A DNA stretch of 9,565 nt, from the NCBI GenBank assembly GCA_009618475.1, contig WJOV01000111.1, positions 1 through 9,565 on the forward strand, given 5' to 3'. This document shows positions 1 through 5,693 of the stretch, in pieces. Numbering within the stretch: the stretch's first letter is position 1; each line of letters begins with the position of its first letter. The notes under the pieces are model-generated. The model searched no databases and had not been told where the DNA came from. It saw only the letters and a list, made by a program, of their open reading frames with translations. Source of the stretch: Methanosarcinales archaeon (GTDB lineage Archaea; Halobacteriota; Syntropharchaeia; Alkanophagales; Methanospirareceae). A program made the translations under genes and the position numbers.

Positions 1-146
1 CCAGCGAGGAAGTAGAAGAGGAATTTTTAATAAAAAAGGATATAAAGACCGGTGAAATTGTAGGTTTTGAGAAATTCAATCTTTTACCTGTAAAGGAGGG
101 GGAAGAGATACCCGAGCTTAAATTTGTAGTGAAAGAGAAGGTGTGA
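1..146 (+). CDS. 3' end of an unrecognised gene, possibly DUF2283-like
   Basis: The third frame is open from base 3 to a TGA at 144-146, giving 47 residues of a C-terminus whose start lies outside the window. The segment is rich in Glu and Lys and contains KDIKTGEIVGFEKFNLL. That pattern of an Asp, a short turn and G-x-I-V-G followed by a hydrophobic strand resembles the tail of the small DUF2283-type proteins found beside toxin-antitoxin and defence genes. The resemblance is weak and from memory. The other two frames have early stops. The gene converges on cas1 with a 35-base gap. Confidence 0.5.
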   Translation, partial: SEEVEEEFLIKKDIKTGEIVGFEKFNLLPVKEGEEIPELKFVVKEKV

Positions 147-181
147 AGGCTGTCCTAATCCAAAAAACAAGATGTATCTTT

Positions 182-1177
182 TTACTTTATGAGTTTATTC
201 GCGATTCTATGACACTCAAATTGAATAACGTTCTTCGTCTTTATATTCCTGCCTCTGTACTTTATTGTCTTTTCAAACGTCTCGTTTAACGCCTCTATCA
301 GCACTGCCTTACCTTCTTTATTCAAACTCACCCCGAAGCTTTTTTGATCAAACTTTTTTAAAAAGTTTGTCTTGTCAAAATATTCCTCCTTTACCTTTCG
401 TTTGCTGAATAGATGAACCACGGGTTCATCCACAAACGCCCTGAACATTTCTATGATGTCAAAGACCAGCGATTTCTTGTTGTAGTTATCAGTATGAAGA
501 AAACCAATATAAGGGTCTAAACCCGCGATAATGCACGCTTTCTCCACCCTTGAATACAGAACGCCATATCCATAATTCAGCATAGCGTTAAACTCGTCCG
601 TCGCCGGATTCCTGCTCCTTCCCTTAAATTTGAATTTCTCCGGCATGGTTAAAGATAGCGCTTCAAAATATGTTCTTGATGCCATGCCTTCTATACCTAA
701 CATCGTTTGTCTTCTTTCTTCAATCGTGCCTTTTAAACCCTTCATTCTCTCTTTCGATTGCCCTATTTCGTCTATGCTTCTTTCCAGTTCATCTTTTTTC
801 TCCGCTCTCGTCTTCTTCAACCTTTTCAACAACTCTATCTGATTATCAAACTTTTGAATGCCCCATTTCTTTGCCAGCTTCAGCCCCTCCTCTTTGTCAT
901 ACAGCTCCAGTTGTCGCCTTCTTATCAACGTCGTGCTTCCTAACTTAGGATGCCACACACGTCCATAAGGGTCTCCATAAGAATCGAGAAATACGATATC
1001 AATATTGTTATCCACTGCAAACTTGATTGCATCCGTGGAAATATACGCCGCCGTAGTGATCAAAACGCTGTCAACTTTATTCACTGAAACTTCAAATACC
1101 TTATCCTCTTTTCTCACTAAAAAACAGTTTCCTTTCTTCCTCAGATAAGACCCGTATGTATTAATCACCAATTGCAT
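182..1177 (-). CDS. cas1: CRISPR-associated endonuclease Cas1, solo
   Basis: Cas1 is the metal-dependent integrase that, normally as a complex with Cas2, inserts new spacers into CRISPR arrays. The 331-residue protein is the usual full length. The N-terminal beta domain (about 1-85) includes the segment VDNNIDIVFLDSYGDPYGRV. The helical catalytic domain carries E163 in GIEGMASRTYFEAL, H228 in GFLHTD, and D240/E243 in SLVFDIIEMFR, matching the E-H-D metal site of the family, so the enzyme looks intact. The ATG at 1177 has a Shine-Dalgarno-like AGGTG five bases upstream. No cas2, cas4, effector gene or CRISPR array is visible; the downstream side holds only a convergent gene end and the upstream side only gene remnants. 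Residues around 270-276 (NFLKKFD) are encoded by a perfect 21-base palindrome. The subtype cannot be assigned. Confidence 0.95.
   Translation of the reverse strand: MQLVINTYGSYLRKKGNCFLVRKEDKVFEVSVNKVDSVLITTAAYISTDAIKFAVDNNIDIVFLDSYGDPYGRVWHPKLGSTTLIRRRQLELYDKEEGLKLAKKWGIQKFDNQIELLKRLKKTRAEKKDELERSIDEIGQSKERMKGLKGTIEERRQTMLGIEGMASRTYFEALSLTMPEKFKFKGRSRNPATDEFNAMLNYGYGVLYSRVEKACIIAGLDPYIGFLHTDNYNKKSLVFDIIEMFRAFVDEPVVHLFSKRKVKEEYFDKTNFLKKFDQKSFGVSLNKEGKAVLIEALNETFEKTIKYRGRNIKTKNVIQFECHRIANKLIK
349..369. repeat. Palindromic element type Q inside cas1
   Basis: A perfect inverted repeat with ten-base arms (CAAACTTTTT and its complement) around a single T. It is preceded by TTTGAT on the plus strand. 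The same TTTGAT-CAAACTTT context occurs in reverse orientation beside the rfc-like start at 4653-4679. It lies in frame within cas1 and encodes part of NFLKKFD, a C-terminal stretch that is poorly conserved in the family. Confidence 0.55.
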
Positions 1178-1182
1178 TTTTA

Positions 1183-1187
1183 CACCT
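1183..1187 (-). promoter_or_regulatory. Shine-Dalgarno site of cas1
   Basis: On the minus strand the sequence AAAAGGTGTAAAA precedes the cas1 ATG. AGGTG lies five bases from the start codon, an acceptable spacing for archaeal 16S pairing. It supports the ATG at 1177. Most other genes here show no comparable site. Confidence 0.5.
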
Positions 1188-1205
1188 TTTCATTCTTTCA
1201 TTTAT

Positions 1206-1395
1206 CTACACTTTCGGATTGAGCTCGACATTCGCTTTTACTCTGCTCTCTGCTCCCACATCTGTAAATTTATCAACGAACAGCCCCACGCCGAGCTTCT
1301 CTCACCTCTTCCAACGAAACATCCACCAATTTTTTACCACCATCGCTTACCAACCTTCTTCTCACCCCCTTACCCTTTATATTCGCTCCTATCAT
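1206..1395 (-). pseudogene. Small unrecognised gene, apparently frameshifted
   Basis: An ATG at 1395 overlaps the stop of the preceding restriction-modification remnant (ATGA arrangement). It opens a 40-codon frame beginning MIGANIKGKGVRRRLVSDGG and ending at TGA 1273-1275. A one-base shift near 1301-1306 moves into a second frame reading KLGVGLFVDKFTDVGAESR and on to NPKV, ending at TAG 1206-1208. Joined, the two would give a protein of roughly 65 residues with a sensible mix of charged and hydrophobic residues. I do not recognise the family. The coupling suggests it was once co-transcribed with the upstream gene and with cas1. It could also be two unrelated short frames. Confidence 0.35.
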
Positions 1396-1496
1396 AGCCT
1401 CACCACCTTTATCTCCTCCTCCGTCAGCCCATACAAATCATAAACCAGCCTATCAATCTGCGCATCAACAACTTTTATCTGCCGTTCAAAAAGCTC
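1392..1496 (-). pseudogene. C-terminal remnant of a restriction-modification methylase-type protein
   Basis: Thirty-four codons read ELFERQIKVVDAQ then IDRLVYDLYGLTEEEIKVV and end at TGA 1392-1394. The pattern E-R-Q-I-x-x-x-D-x-x-I-D-x-L-V-Y-x-L-Y-G-L-T-E-E-E-I is the characteristic C-terminus of Eco57I/type IIG-like methylase-specificity proteins and of some target-recognition subunits. Stops lie immediately upstream in frame and nothing methylase-like follows in the 185 bases up to the next gene, so only the tail survives. It indicates that a restriction-modification gene once stood beside cas1. Confidence 0.65.
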
Positions 1497-1681
1497 TTAT
1501 ATCTATTTCTACATATCCACCATAATTAAAACTTCGCATTATTTTCAATCATTCCTTCGTGCAATTAACCGGATCATTTCACCTCTGATGTTAAATCATT
1601 TAAAGCATGACACGGGCTATAAGAGGCACCTTTTCACTTTCTGAAGCGGCTATGAAAAGAGAAACATATCTTTGATCACGG
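1497..1681. other. Gene-free stretch between the R-M remnant and the AlbA_2 regulator
   Basis: This interval contains repeat copy A (1523-1599) and otherwise only short frames broken by stops on both strands. It probably represents the deleted body of the restriction-modification gene whose tail lies at 1392-1496. No RNA gene or terminator is evident. Confidence 0.4.
1523..1599 (+). repeat. Direct repeat copy A (77 bases)
   Basis: This segment aligns with 3231-3307 at roughly 80% identity. The shared core is TAAAACTTCGCA and later TTCGT, ACCGGAT and ACCTC blocks. Nearly all differences are transitions, and there are one or two single-base gaps. Both copies have the same orientation and flank the AlbA_2-type gene. 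On the minus strand both copies contain a TSEVK-stop peptide, and the differences there fall mostly at third codon positions, hinting at a coding origin. Confidence 0.6.
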
Positions 1682-3130
1682 TCATTCCCTTACCCTCGCA
1701 ATCATCATCTTCCCTTTTTCCGTCAGGATATATCTACCTGTTTTAGGTGCGCCCTCGAATTTAAGAATACCCCAGTTCTGGAGTTTCTTCATGTCTTCGT
1801 ACAGCGTCCTTGTGGTGACATTAAATTCATCAGCCAGTTCGGGAATCTTCAAATCTTTTCCCCGTGCAGCCCTTATTATAGTTGATACCATTCTCTTAAG
1901 CTGCTTCCCATTTACACTGAAATTTACACTGAAATTTACACTGAAGTTTTCTATGTACTTTTCACTGAACATTCCTTCCACACTTGTTTCGAGTTCCGCA
2001 GCCTCTCTAACCTCAGGTCTCCTGAAAATAGCCGTAAAGAATGTCCCAAACTCAAACACAATCGGCGGCAGTCCGGCTTCAGCCATCAACCCCCTCATCT
2101 TATTGATACCCGTCCCCATCTTCTCGATATACTTCACCCGGTGAAGAAGACCCGCAATGCTCGGATTCCTGAGCACACTCTTCTTACCAAAATCCGCGGG
2201 CTTCAAACCCTTCACAAGCCCGCCAAAATTCGTTATCTCTATCCGGTCATCAAACATCTCTACCATCACGTTTGCGCCCTTCTCAAAGTAATCCCGGTGT
2301 GCCACGGCATTTATAACCGCCTCTCGCAGGGCATCATAAGGCACTTCAGGTATCTCCTTCCTCCTCGGTTCGCCTGTCATTTCATATCGCACAGCTAAAT
2401 ACCGCATGAGAAAAATCATTGCACCGTCTATATTAGAGATCAAATCCTCGTTAAAATCACGTCTGTCCAGAACTTCTATCTTCTCTGTTCCTTTGTACAG
2501 GGCGCAGGTCACTGCGGTATGATAATATATATCCTGCAAATTCTTTGCAAAGAACAGAATCCCGGCATTGTTAAAAATAACTTTTCCTTCCTGCTTTTCC
2601 GCAACTCCCAGGTTTATCAGTATAAAAGGAGTATCCAGCACCTTTGAAATGCCTGCAAGTCTCAAAAACCGGTCAAGCTTGTTAGGGTCGAAGTGTGTGT
2701 CATAATCGAATTTGAAGTTCACCAACTCGTCAAACCGGATTTTACCTTCTGCTTTAAAGAATTCAATAATCTCATCACGATCAAGTTTTTGCGAATTTGG
2801 ACCAACTCGCGTATAAAATCCTGAAGAGCATTTATGAGGCTAATCCTCTCCCTCTCTTACTATTATAACCAGTATGTCCTTAAACTCCTCAAATAAAATT
2901 TTGACAGGCGGTTGACAATTATTGGCTCTATCTTGAATTTGTGATTTGAGTTTATTTGATATCTTTGCGCCTTTTATCGCCTTATCGTCAGTTATTCCGA
3001 GAAATATCCTACCGCCCGAAGAATTGGCAAAAGCGACAAACTCCTTATCTATATTCGTCAGCGCTTCTTTAAACTCAATTTTATAGCCTTCGCCTCCTTC
3101 AAGAATCAACTGCAGCTCTTTTTCGTTCAT
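1682..3130 (-). CDS. AlbA_2/HATPase/winged-helix regulator interrupted by in-frame TAG
   Basis: The frame runs 482 codons from ATG 3130 to TGA 1682-1684, with a single in-frame TAG at 2840-2842 (codon 97). The length equals that of intact COG2865-type ATP-binding transcriptional regulators. Residues 1-96 are an AlbA_2 (Schlafen AlbA_2-like) domain with GYKIEFKEAL and VAFANSSGGRIFLGITDD. After the TAG the domain resumes as PHKCSSGFYTRVGPNSQKL, the expected continuation. Residues about 260-350 are the HATPase_c_4 part (ALREAVINAVAHRDY, ITNFGGLVKGL, EKMGTGINKMR). Residues about 427-475 form a winged helix (LKIPELADEFNVTTRTLYED). A Ser-Val-Asn-Phe tandem repeat lies in the linker. The start overlaps a 21-codon gene tail by ATGA. 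Such proteins often accompany restriction or toxin loci. It is either a nonsense pseudogene or a recoded gene; an internal restart at 2725 would lack the AlbA_2 domain. Confidence 0.85.
1910..1945 (-). repeat. 12-base tandem repeat, three perfect copies
   Basis: Three consecutive copies of ATTTACACTGAA (plus strand) encode FSVN-FSVN-FSVN in the linker between the ATPase and winged-helix domains of the regulator. Similar Asn-Phe-rich tetrapeptide repeats occur in relatives of this family, so the copy number is probably a slippage-variable linker length. Confidence 0.85.
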
Positions 3131-3192
3131 ACAGTCAGCGCCTCATTAAGTTCCTCCAAGACCTTATCCAATTCTTGCCCGAAGAGTTGATA
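3127..3192 (-). pseudogene. 21-codon 3' gene fragment overlapping the AlbA_2 regulator start
   Basis: The frame YQLFGQELDKVLEELNEAL-TV ends at TGA 3127-3129, which overlaps the regulator ATG as ATGA. A TGA lies directly upstream in frame. The overlap and the amphipathic helix pattern suggest the true C-terminus of an upstream operon gene whose body has been lost. The LFG-x-x-L-x-x-x-L-x-E-L-N pattern recalls C-termini of type I restriction R subunits, but I hold this only as a possibility. Confidence 0.4.
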
Positions 3193-3230
3193 TCATACCG
3201 CCTATAGTTAAACCATAAGGGATAGGAAGG

Positions 3231-3307
3231 TATAATAAAACTTCGCACTATTCCAATCATTTCTTCGTACAACTGACCGGATTATTTTACCTCCGACGTT
3301 GAATTAT
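3231..3307 (+). repeat. Direct repeat copy B (77 bases)
   Basis: This is the partner of 1523-1599 in the same orientation. The recognisable HEPN reading frame stops being HEPN-like almost exactly where this copy begins (reading on the minus strand, at YYNSTSEVK-stop). That suggests the repeat is a discrete unit joined into the HEPN gene rather than a chance similarity. Confidence 0.6.
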
Positions 3308-3427
3308 AATACTGGTCTAATTTTGATGCTCTTTTTACTTCTTCAAAATCAGCGTCCAACTCCTCTGCCAATTGAATAAGTTTCTCAACTCATCAGCATC
3401 CTGAAATTCATCCCTGGCATGAATAAG
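3282..3427 (-). pseudogene. HEPN-domain protein remnant, frameshifted and truncated
   Basis: One frame reads LIHARDEFQDADEL (from 3427). After a one-base shift near 3389 another frame continues EKLIQLAEELDADFEEVKRA then SKLDQYY, ending at TAA 3282-3284. The run A-x-x-L-D-x-Y-Y is the lead-in to the Y-x-P-T-R-Y-P motif of HEPN proteins (toxins or nucleotidyltransferase partners), but here the T-R-Y-P part is replaced by sequence of repeat copy B. The N-terminal half of the domain is also missing. I see no intact MNT nucleotidyltransferase partner. It is one more broken defence or toxin-antitoxin gene in this stretch. Confidence 0.55.
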
Positions 3428-3582
3428 TCATCTTTAACCTTCGTCTTTAGCCCCTCCTTTCATAAACAACCCTTCCCCTTTTTTATTGCTGCACGCAAAA
3501 TAACTCTCCTATCCTTCACAAACCCATCATTCCAAATCCCTGATAGTAGTTCCATGCCCACAGCCAGCGAAACTTCATTGCA
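3428..3582 (-). other. Spacer downstream of the RFC-like gene with in-frame open extension
   Basis: Directly after the RFC-like TGA (3583-3585) the same frame stays open for 40 codons to TGA 3460-3462, including MELLSGIWNDGFVKDRRVI and a Lys/Gly-rich end. I do not recognise it. It may be a decayed gene fragment or chance. No terminator hairpin was found between the RFC-like stop and the HEPN remnant. Confidence 0.3.
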
Positions 3583-4650
3583 TCATAGCCCCCTCACCAC
3601 CTTTGACATTTTCATTATCATCATTTCCAAATGTATCAGGGCATTCAGGGAATCGCATAATTGGAAATCCGCTTCGCCCTCGTATAACATAAGCCGGGCG
3701 AATTTTTGCGATTCTTCCACCGTCATCTCTGCTTTCATCTTCCTTCGCAACGCCTCATGTATCTCCGCCAGAATTTCTTTTCCTCCTATTCGCTCCTCCT
3801 TTATCATAAATTCTAATCCCGCTCTCACTTCTTTATGCCTGGATGCGAATGCCAAATCTATCAACTCCTCTGCCTTCTTCCTTTGAAAAAACGCATTCCG
3901 CACTACTTCTTCTATTCTGGTCTCGTCAACCGATTTTGTCGCCGAAGAAGCCGTTGTTGTTGCTGCTGCTGCTGTTGCTGCTGCTTCCAGTATATTAATG
4001 GCAGCGCCAGCATCTCCTCTCGCATATTGCTTCAGCGTTTTCAAACCCCCCTCAGTAAGTTTTACCCCTTCCTCACCTGCTATTGACCTTATCAATGTCT
4101 CCAGCGCACTGCTTTTATCTAAATGCGTGAAGTGAAGGTTCAGGCATCTCGACCTTATAGCCGGGATGACACCCGCGGGTTTCGTGGTCACGAAAATGAA
4201 TCTGCACGTTTTGCTGCTCCGTTCCATAACCCTCCGCAAAGCTTGTTGCGCATTTACCGGAAGAAAATCGGCGTTACTGAAAAATAACACCTTAAAAGTG
4301 GCATTTATGGGCGACAACGCTGCGTATTCTCTTATCATCTCTTTAAAAATGTCTATCGCGGATTTCTGCTCATCGTAAAAGAATTTAAATCTTTTGTCCT
4401 CTTTCAACCATTTTTTCCGCTGTTCCACGAAATCCGACGTTTCTATAAGCATGACGTTCTCATCGTAGAACTCGCCATAGAGCTCCTTCGCCAGTGCATA
4501 AACCAGAGAAGTCTTGCCTGTACCTTTTTGACCCCAGAGCAATAGATTCGGTATCGTTTTTTCCTTGACAAAACCTTGTATCCGTTTCACCACCACTTCT
4601 TGCCCTACGATTTCCTCCAAACTCTTCGGTCGGTATTTTTCTGTCCACAT
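3583..4650 (-). CDS. RFC small-subunit-like clamp-loader AAA+ protein with degenerate ATPase site
   Basis: Replication factor C opens the PCNA clamp and loads it onto primed DNA. The 355-residue protein begins MWTEKYRPKSLEEIVGQ, the RFC N-terminal signature. It has Walker A GQKGTGKT at 40-47 and AQQALRRVMERSSKTCRFIF (134-153). The arginine-finger SRC box is at 167-169. The Walker B position reads VLFFSNADF (121-129), where the family has D-E-A-D. The sensor-2 segment reads GDAGAAIN (212-219) instead of GD-x-R-x-AIN. The NASDERG block is also replaced (IETSDFVEQRKKW). So ATP binding and a finger in trans look possible, while hydrolysis looks unlikely. A low-complexity Ala/Thr run (about 223-238) lies at the junction to the C-terminal collar domain. 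It is probably a second, non-catalytic RFC subunit, comparable to delta-prime/RFC5-like roles. A palindrome ends two bases before the ATG. Confidence 0.88.
   Translation of the reverse strand: MWTEKYRPKSLEEIVGQEVVVKRIQGFVKEKTIPNLLLWGQKGTGKTSLVYALAKELYGEFYDENVMLIETSDFVEQRKKWLKEDKRFKFFYDEQKSAIDIFKEMIREYAALSPINATFKVLFFSNADFLPVNAQQALRRVMERSSKTCRFIFVTTKPAGVIPAIRSRCLNLHFTHLDKSSALETLIRSIAGEEGVKLTEGGLKTLKQYARGDAGAAINILEAAATAAAATTTASSATKSVDETRIEEVVRNAFFQRKKAEELIDLAFASRHKEVRAGLEFMIKEERIGGKEILAEIHEALRRKMKAEMTVEESQKFARLMLYEGEADFQLCDSLNALIHLEMMIMKMSKVVRGL
3953..3985 (-). repeat. Trinucleotide microsatellite in the RFC-like gene
   Basis: Eleven consecutive GTT or GCT triplets on the plus strand (GTT x3, GCT x4, GTT, GCT x3) form the core of a coding run for Ala and Thr on the minus strand. 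The run sits in the linker between the AAA+ lid and the collar domain, where length variation should be tolerated. Confidence 0.85.
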
Positions 4651-4652
4651 AA

Positions 4653-4679
4653 CAAACTTTCTTTATAAAAGAAAGTTTG
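4653..4679. repeat. Palindromic element type Q beside the RFC-like start codon
   Basis: A perfect 12-base-pair stem (CAAACTTTCTTT and its complement) encloses a three-base ATA loop and ends two bases upstream of the minus-strand ATG at 4650. TTTGATCAAACTTT context on the minus strand matches the plus-strand context of the palindrome at 349-369. If transcribed it would form a hairpin over the translation start region. Its centre also contains a TATA-like TTTATAAA, but that is too close to this ATG to be its TATA box. Confidence 0.65.
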
Positions 4680-4706
4680 ATCAAAGAAATAAACTTTACC
4701 ACAATC

Positions 4707-5014
4707 TTATTTCTTGAGATGCTCAAAAACCCATGAACGAATGAGAACACCAGGCTCCTTCCCTGCTCCTTCAGCTAATTTCTTCACCTGGTTAAAAGAA
4801 AAAAAATAAGTTCTTTTGGTAAAGCTTTTCTTTCTAAGAAAAGGTTTATGGATAACACCCACTTATGCTTCAAAGGGTAAGCGAACTTCACCTCTACGGG
4901 CTCAAATTCATCTGCGAACTCCTCAGTATCGTGAGTATCCCAAAATTCCGCTTCTTCCTCAACACTCTTAAACCTTGGTATCTTACCCATCATTTTCTTT
5001 TGATAAGTCGTCAA
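4707..5014 (-). pseudogene. CopG/BrnA-type antitoxin disrupted by a palindromic insertion
   Basis: The N-terminal part carries GKIPRFKSVEEEAEFWDTHD and VEVKFAYPLKHKWVLSI, the hallmark of CopG_antitoxin (PF12441-like) proteins of type II toxin-antitoxin systems. Instead of the expected R-L-x-x-x-L strand-helix, the frame runs into NLFLERKALPKEL and stops at TGA 4784-4786. In another frame from 4790 the missing C-terminus follows as QVKKLAEGAGKEPGVLIRSW then VFEHLKK with TAA at 4707-4709. So a complete gene was split by an AT-rich palindromic insert that also shifts the frame. The likely start is ATG 4990 or 4993; TTG 5014 is the farthest in-frame start. No BrnT toxin is visible next to it. Confidence 0.75.
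4790..4847. mobile_element. Palindromic element type P inserted in the antitoxin gene
   Basis: Between the two halves of the antitoxin lies about 57 bases of AT-rich sequence, including the stem CTTTTCTT/AAGAAAAG (4825-4843, TCT loop) and TTCTTTTGG upstream of it. It resembles 5695-5740, sharing the order TTCTTTT, AA, GCTTTTCTTT, CTAA(AA)GAAAAGG and TTTAT. Boundaries are approximate because part of the antitoxin strand was replaced. It encodes no protein, so any mobility would depend on another enzyme. Confidence 0.5.
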
Positions 5015-5051
5015 TGTGCCAAATAAGCTTTATCCTAAATCCTAACATCAT
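4983..5051 (-). CDS. Possible 22-codon leader ORF overlapping the antitoxin start
   Basis: ATG 5051 is preceded by the purine-rich AGAGAGAGG and opens a short frame (MMLGFRIKLIWHIDDLSKEN) ending at TAA 4983-4985, overlapping the probable antitoxin start at 4990. I recognise no family. It could be a leader peptide, the residue of an upstream partner gene, or chance. Confidence 0.25.
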   Translation of the reverse strand: MMLGFRIKLIWHIDDLSKENDG

Positions 5052-5096
5052 CCTCTCTCTTCACGTTGCTCGAAGATTGTCTCAGAGAGGTTACCT

Positions 5097-5681
5097 TCAA
5101 TCCTTCACTTTCCTTCTTTCTTCCACCCTCGTTGCTTTGTCTAACGCAATTCCCAGTGCTTTAAAAATCGTCTCTATCTTGTGGTGCTCGTTCTCGCCCT
5201 TTGCATACACGTGAATGGTGAAGTTTGCATGCGTGGCAAAAGAATTGATAAAATGTGATATGTTCTCGGTGCTAATATCCTCTACCTTTTCTTTACCGAA
5301 GTCCACCTTGAACACGGTATAACATCTGCCTTCTCCTCCTATACCCCCTATATCCACTGCGCATCTTGCAATAGACTCGTCCATCGGTATAACTGCATAG
5401 CCAAACCGCACGGTCTTTTCTCTTTTCCCGGACTCAACGCCGCCAATTGCTTTTTTAAACGCTTCACCTAAAACAATCCCGGTATCTTCTATGACGTGAT
5501 GGCTCAAGTCGCCTTCTGCCTTCACAACCAAATCAAAAAATCCATGCCTTGAAAAAGTAGCCAGCATGTGGTCAAAGAATTTTATCCTCGTGCTTATGTC
5601 ATGCGTTCCCACACCGTCAAGGTTCAATTCTACCCCGATATTCGTTTCTTCTGTCTTCCTTCTTATGCTTGCCCTTCTCAT
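5097..5681 (-). CDS. hisB: Imidazoleglycerol-phosphate dehydratase (HisB)
   Basis: HisB converts imidazole glycerol phosphate to imidazole acetol phosphate in histidine synthesis, using a di-manganese site in the cytoplasm. The 194-residue protein shows FDHMLATFSRHG (36-47), HHVIEDTGIVLGEAF (61-75), PMDESIARCAVD (99-110) and GENEHHKIETIFKALGIAL (162-180), the two His-rich metal-binding repeats of the fold. The DLSGRPY segment is replaced by DIGGIGGEGRCY, a small insertion that keeps an Arg. The C-terminus ends TRVEERRKVKD and lacks the usual P-S-T-K-G-V-L tail, whose Ser/Lys contact the substrate phosphate. No tail was found in the other frames just downstream. It is divergent from purC, with a 97-base intergenic region. 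Confidence 0.95.
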   Translation of the reverse strand: MRRASIRRKTEETNIGVELNLDGVGTHDISTRIKFFDHMLATFSRHGFFDLVVKAEGDLSHHVIEDTGIVLGEAFKKAIGGVESGKREKTVRFGYAVIPMDESIARCAVDIGGIGGEGRCYTVFKVDFGKEKVEDISTENISHFINSFATHANFTIHVYAKGENEHHKIETIFKALGIALDKATRVEERRKVKD

Positions 5682-5693
5682 TTTTGGATGTTT

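Noticed and set aside
147..181. Terminator between the convergent left fragment and cas1
   Set aside because: Short T-runs occur on both strands but no stem or strong poly-T tract.
630..948. Plus-strand open frames across cas1
   Set aside because: They are antisense shadows rich in Ser/Phe/Leu from the lysine-rich minus-strand gene.
1178..1681. Possible CRISPR array next to cas1
   Set aside because: No regularly spaced identical repeats of 25-40 bases were found; the only repeat here has one partner 1.7 kb away.
3419..3886. 155-codon plus-strand frame
   Set aside because: Antisense to the RFC-like 3' end and the decayed spacer; composition is a reverse-complement shadow and no domain is recognisable.
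4662..4672. TATA-like TTTATAAA as promoter of the RFC-like gene
   Set aside because: It lies about 12-22 bases from the ATG, too close for a start site 25-30 bases downstream unless translation starts later; it is better explained as the centre of the palindrome.
4460..4750. 96-codon minus-strand frame overlapping the RFC-like start
   Set aside because: It is a +1 shadow of the RFC-like gene fused to sequence from the palindrome; the RFC frame carries all motifs.
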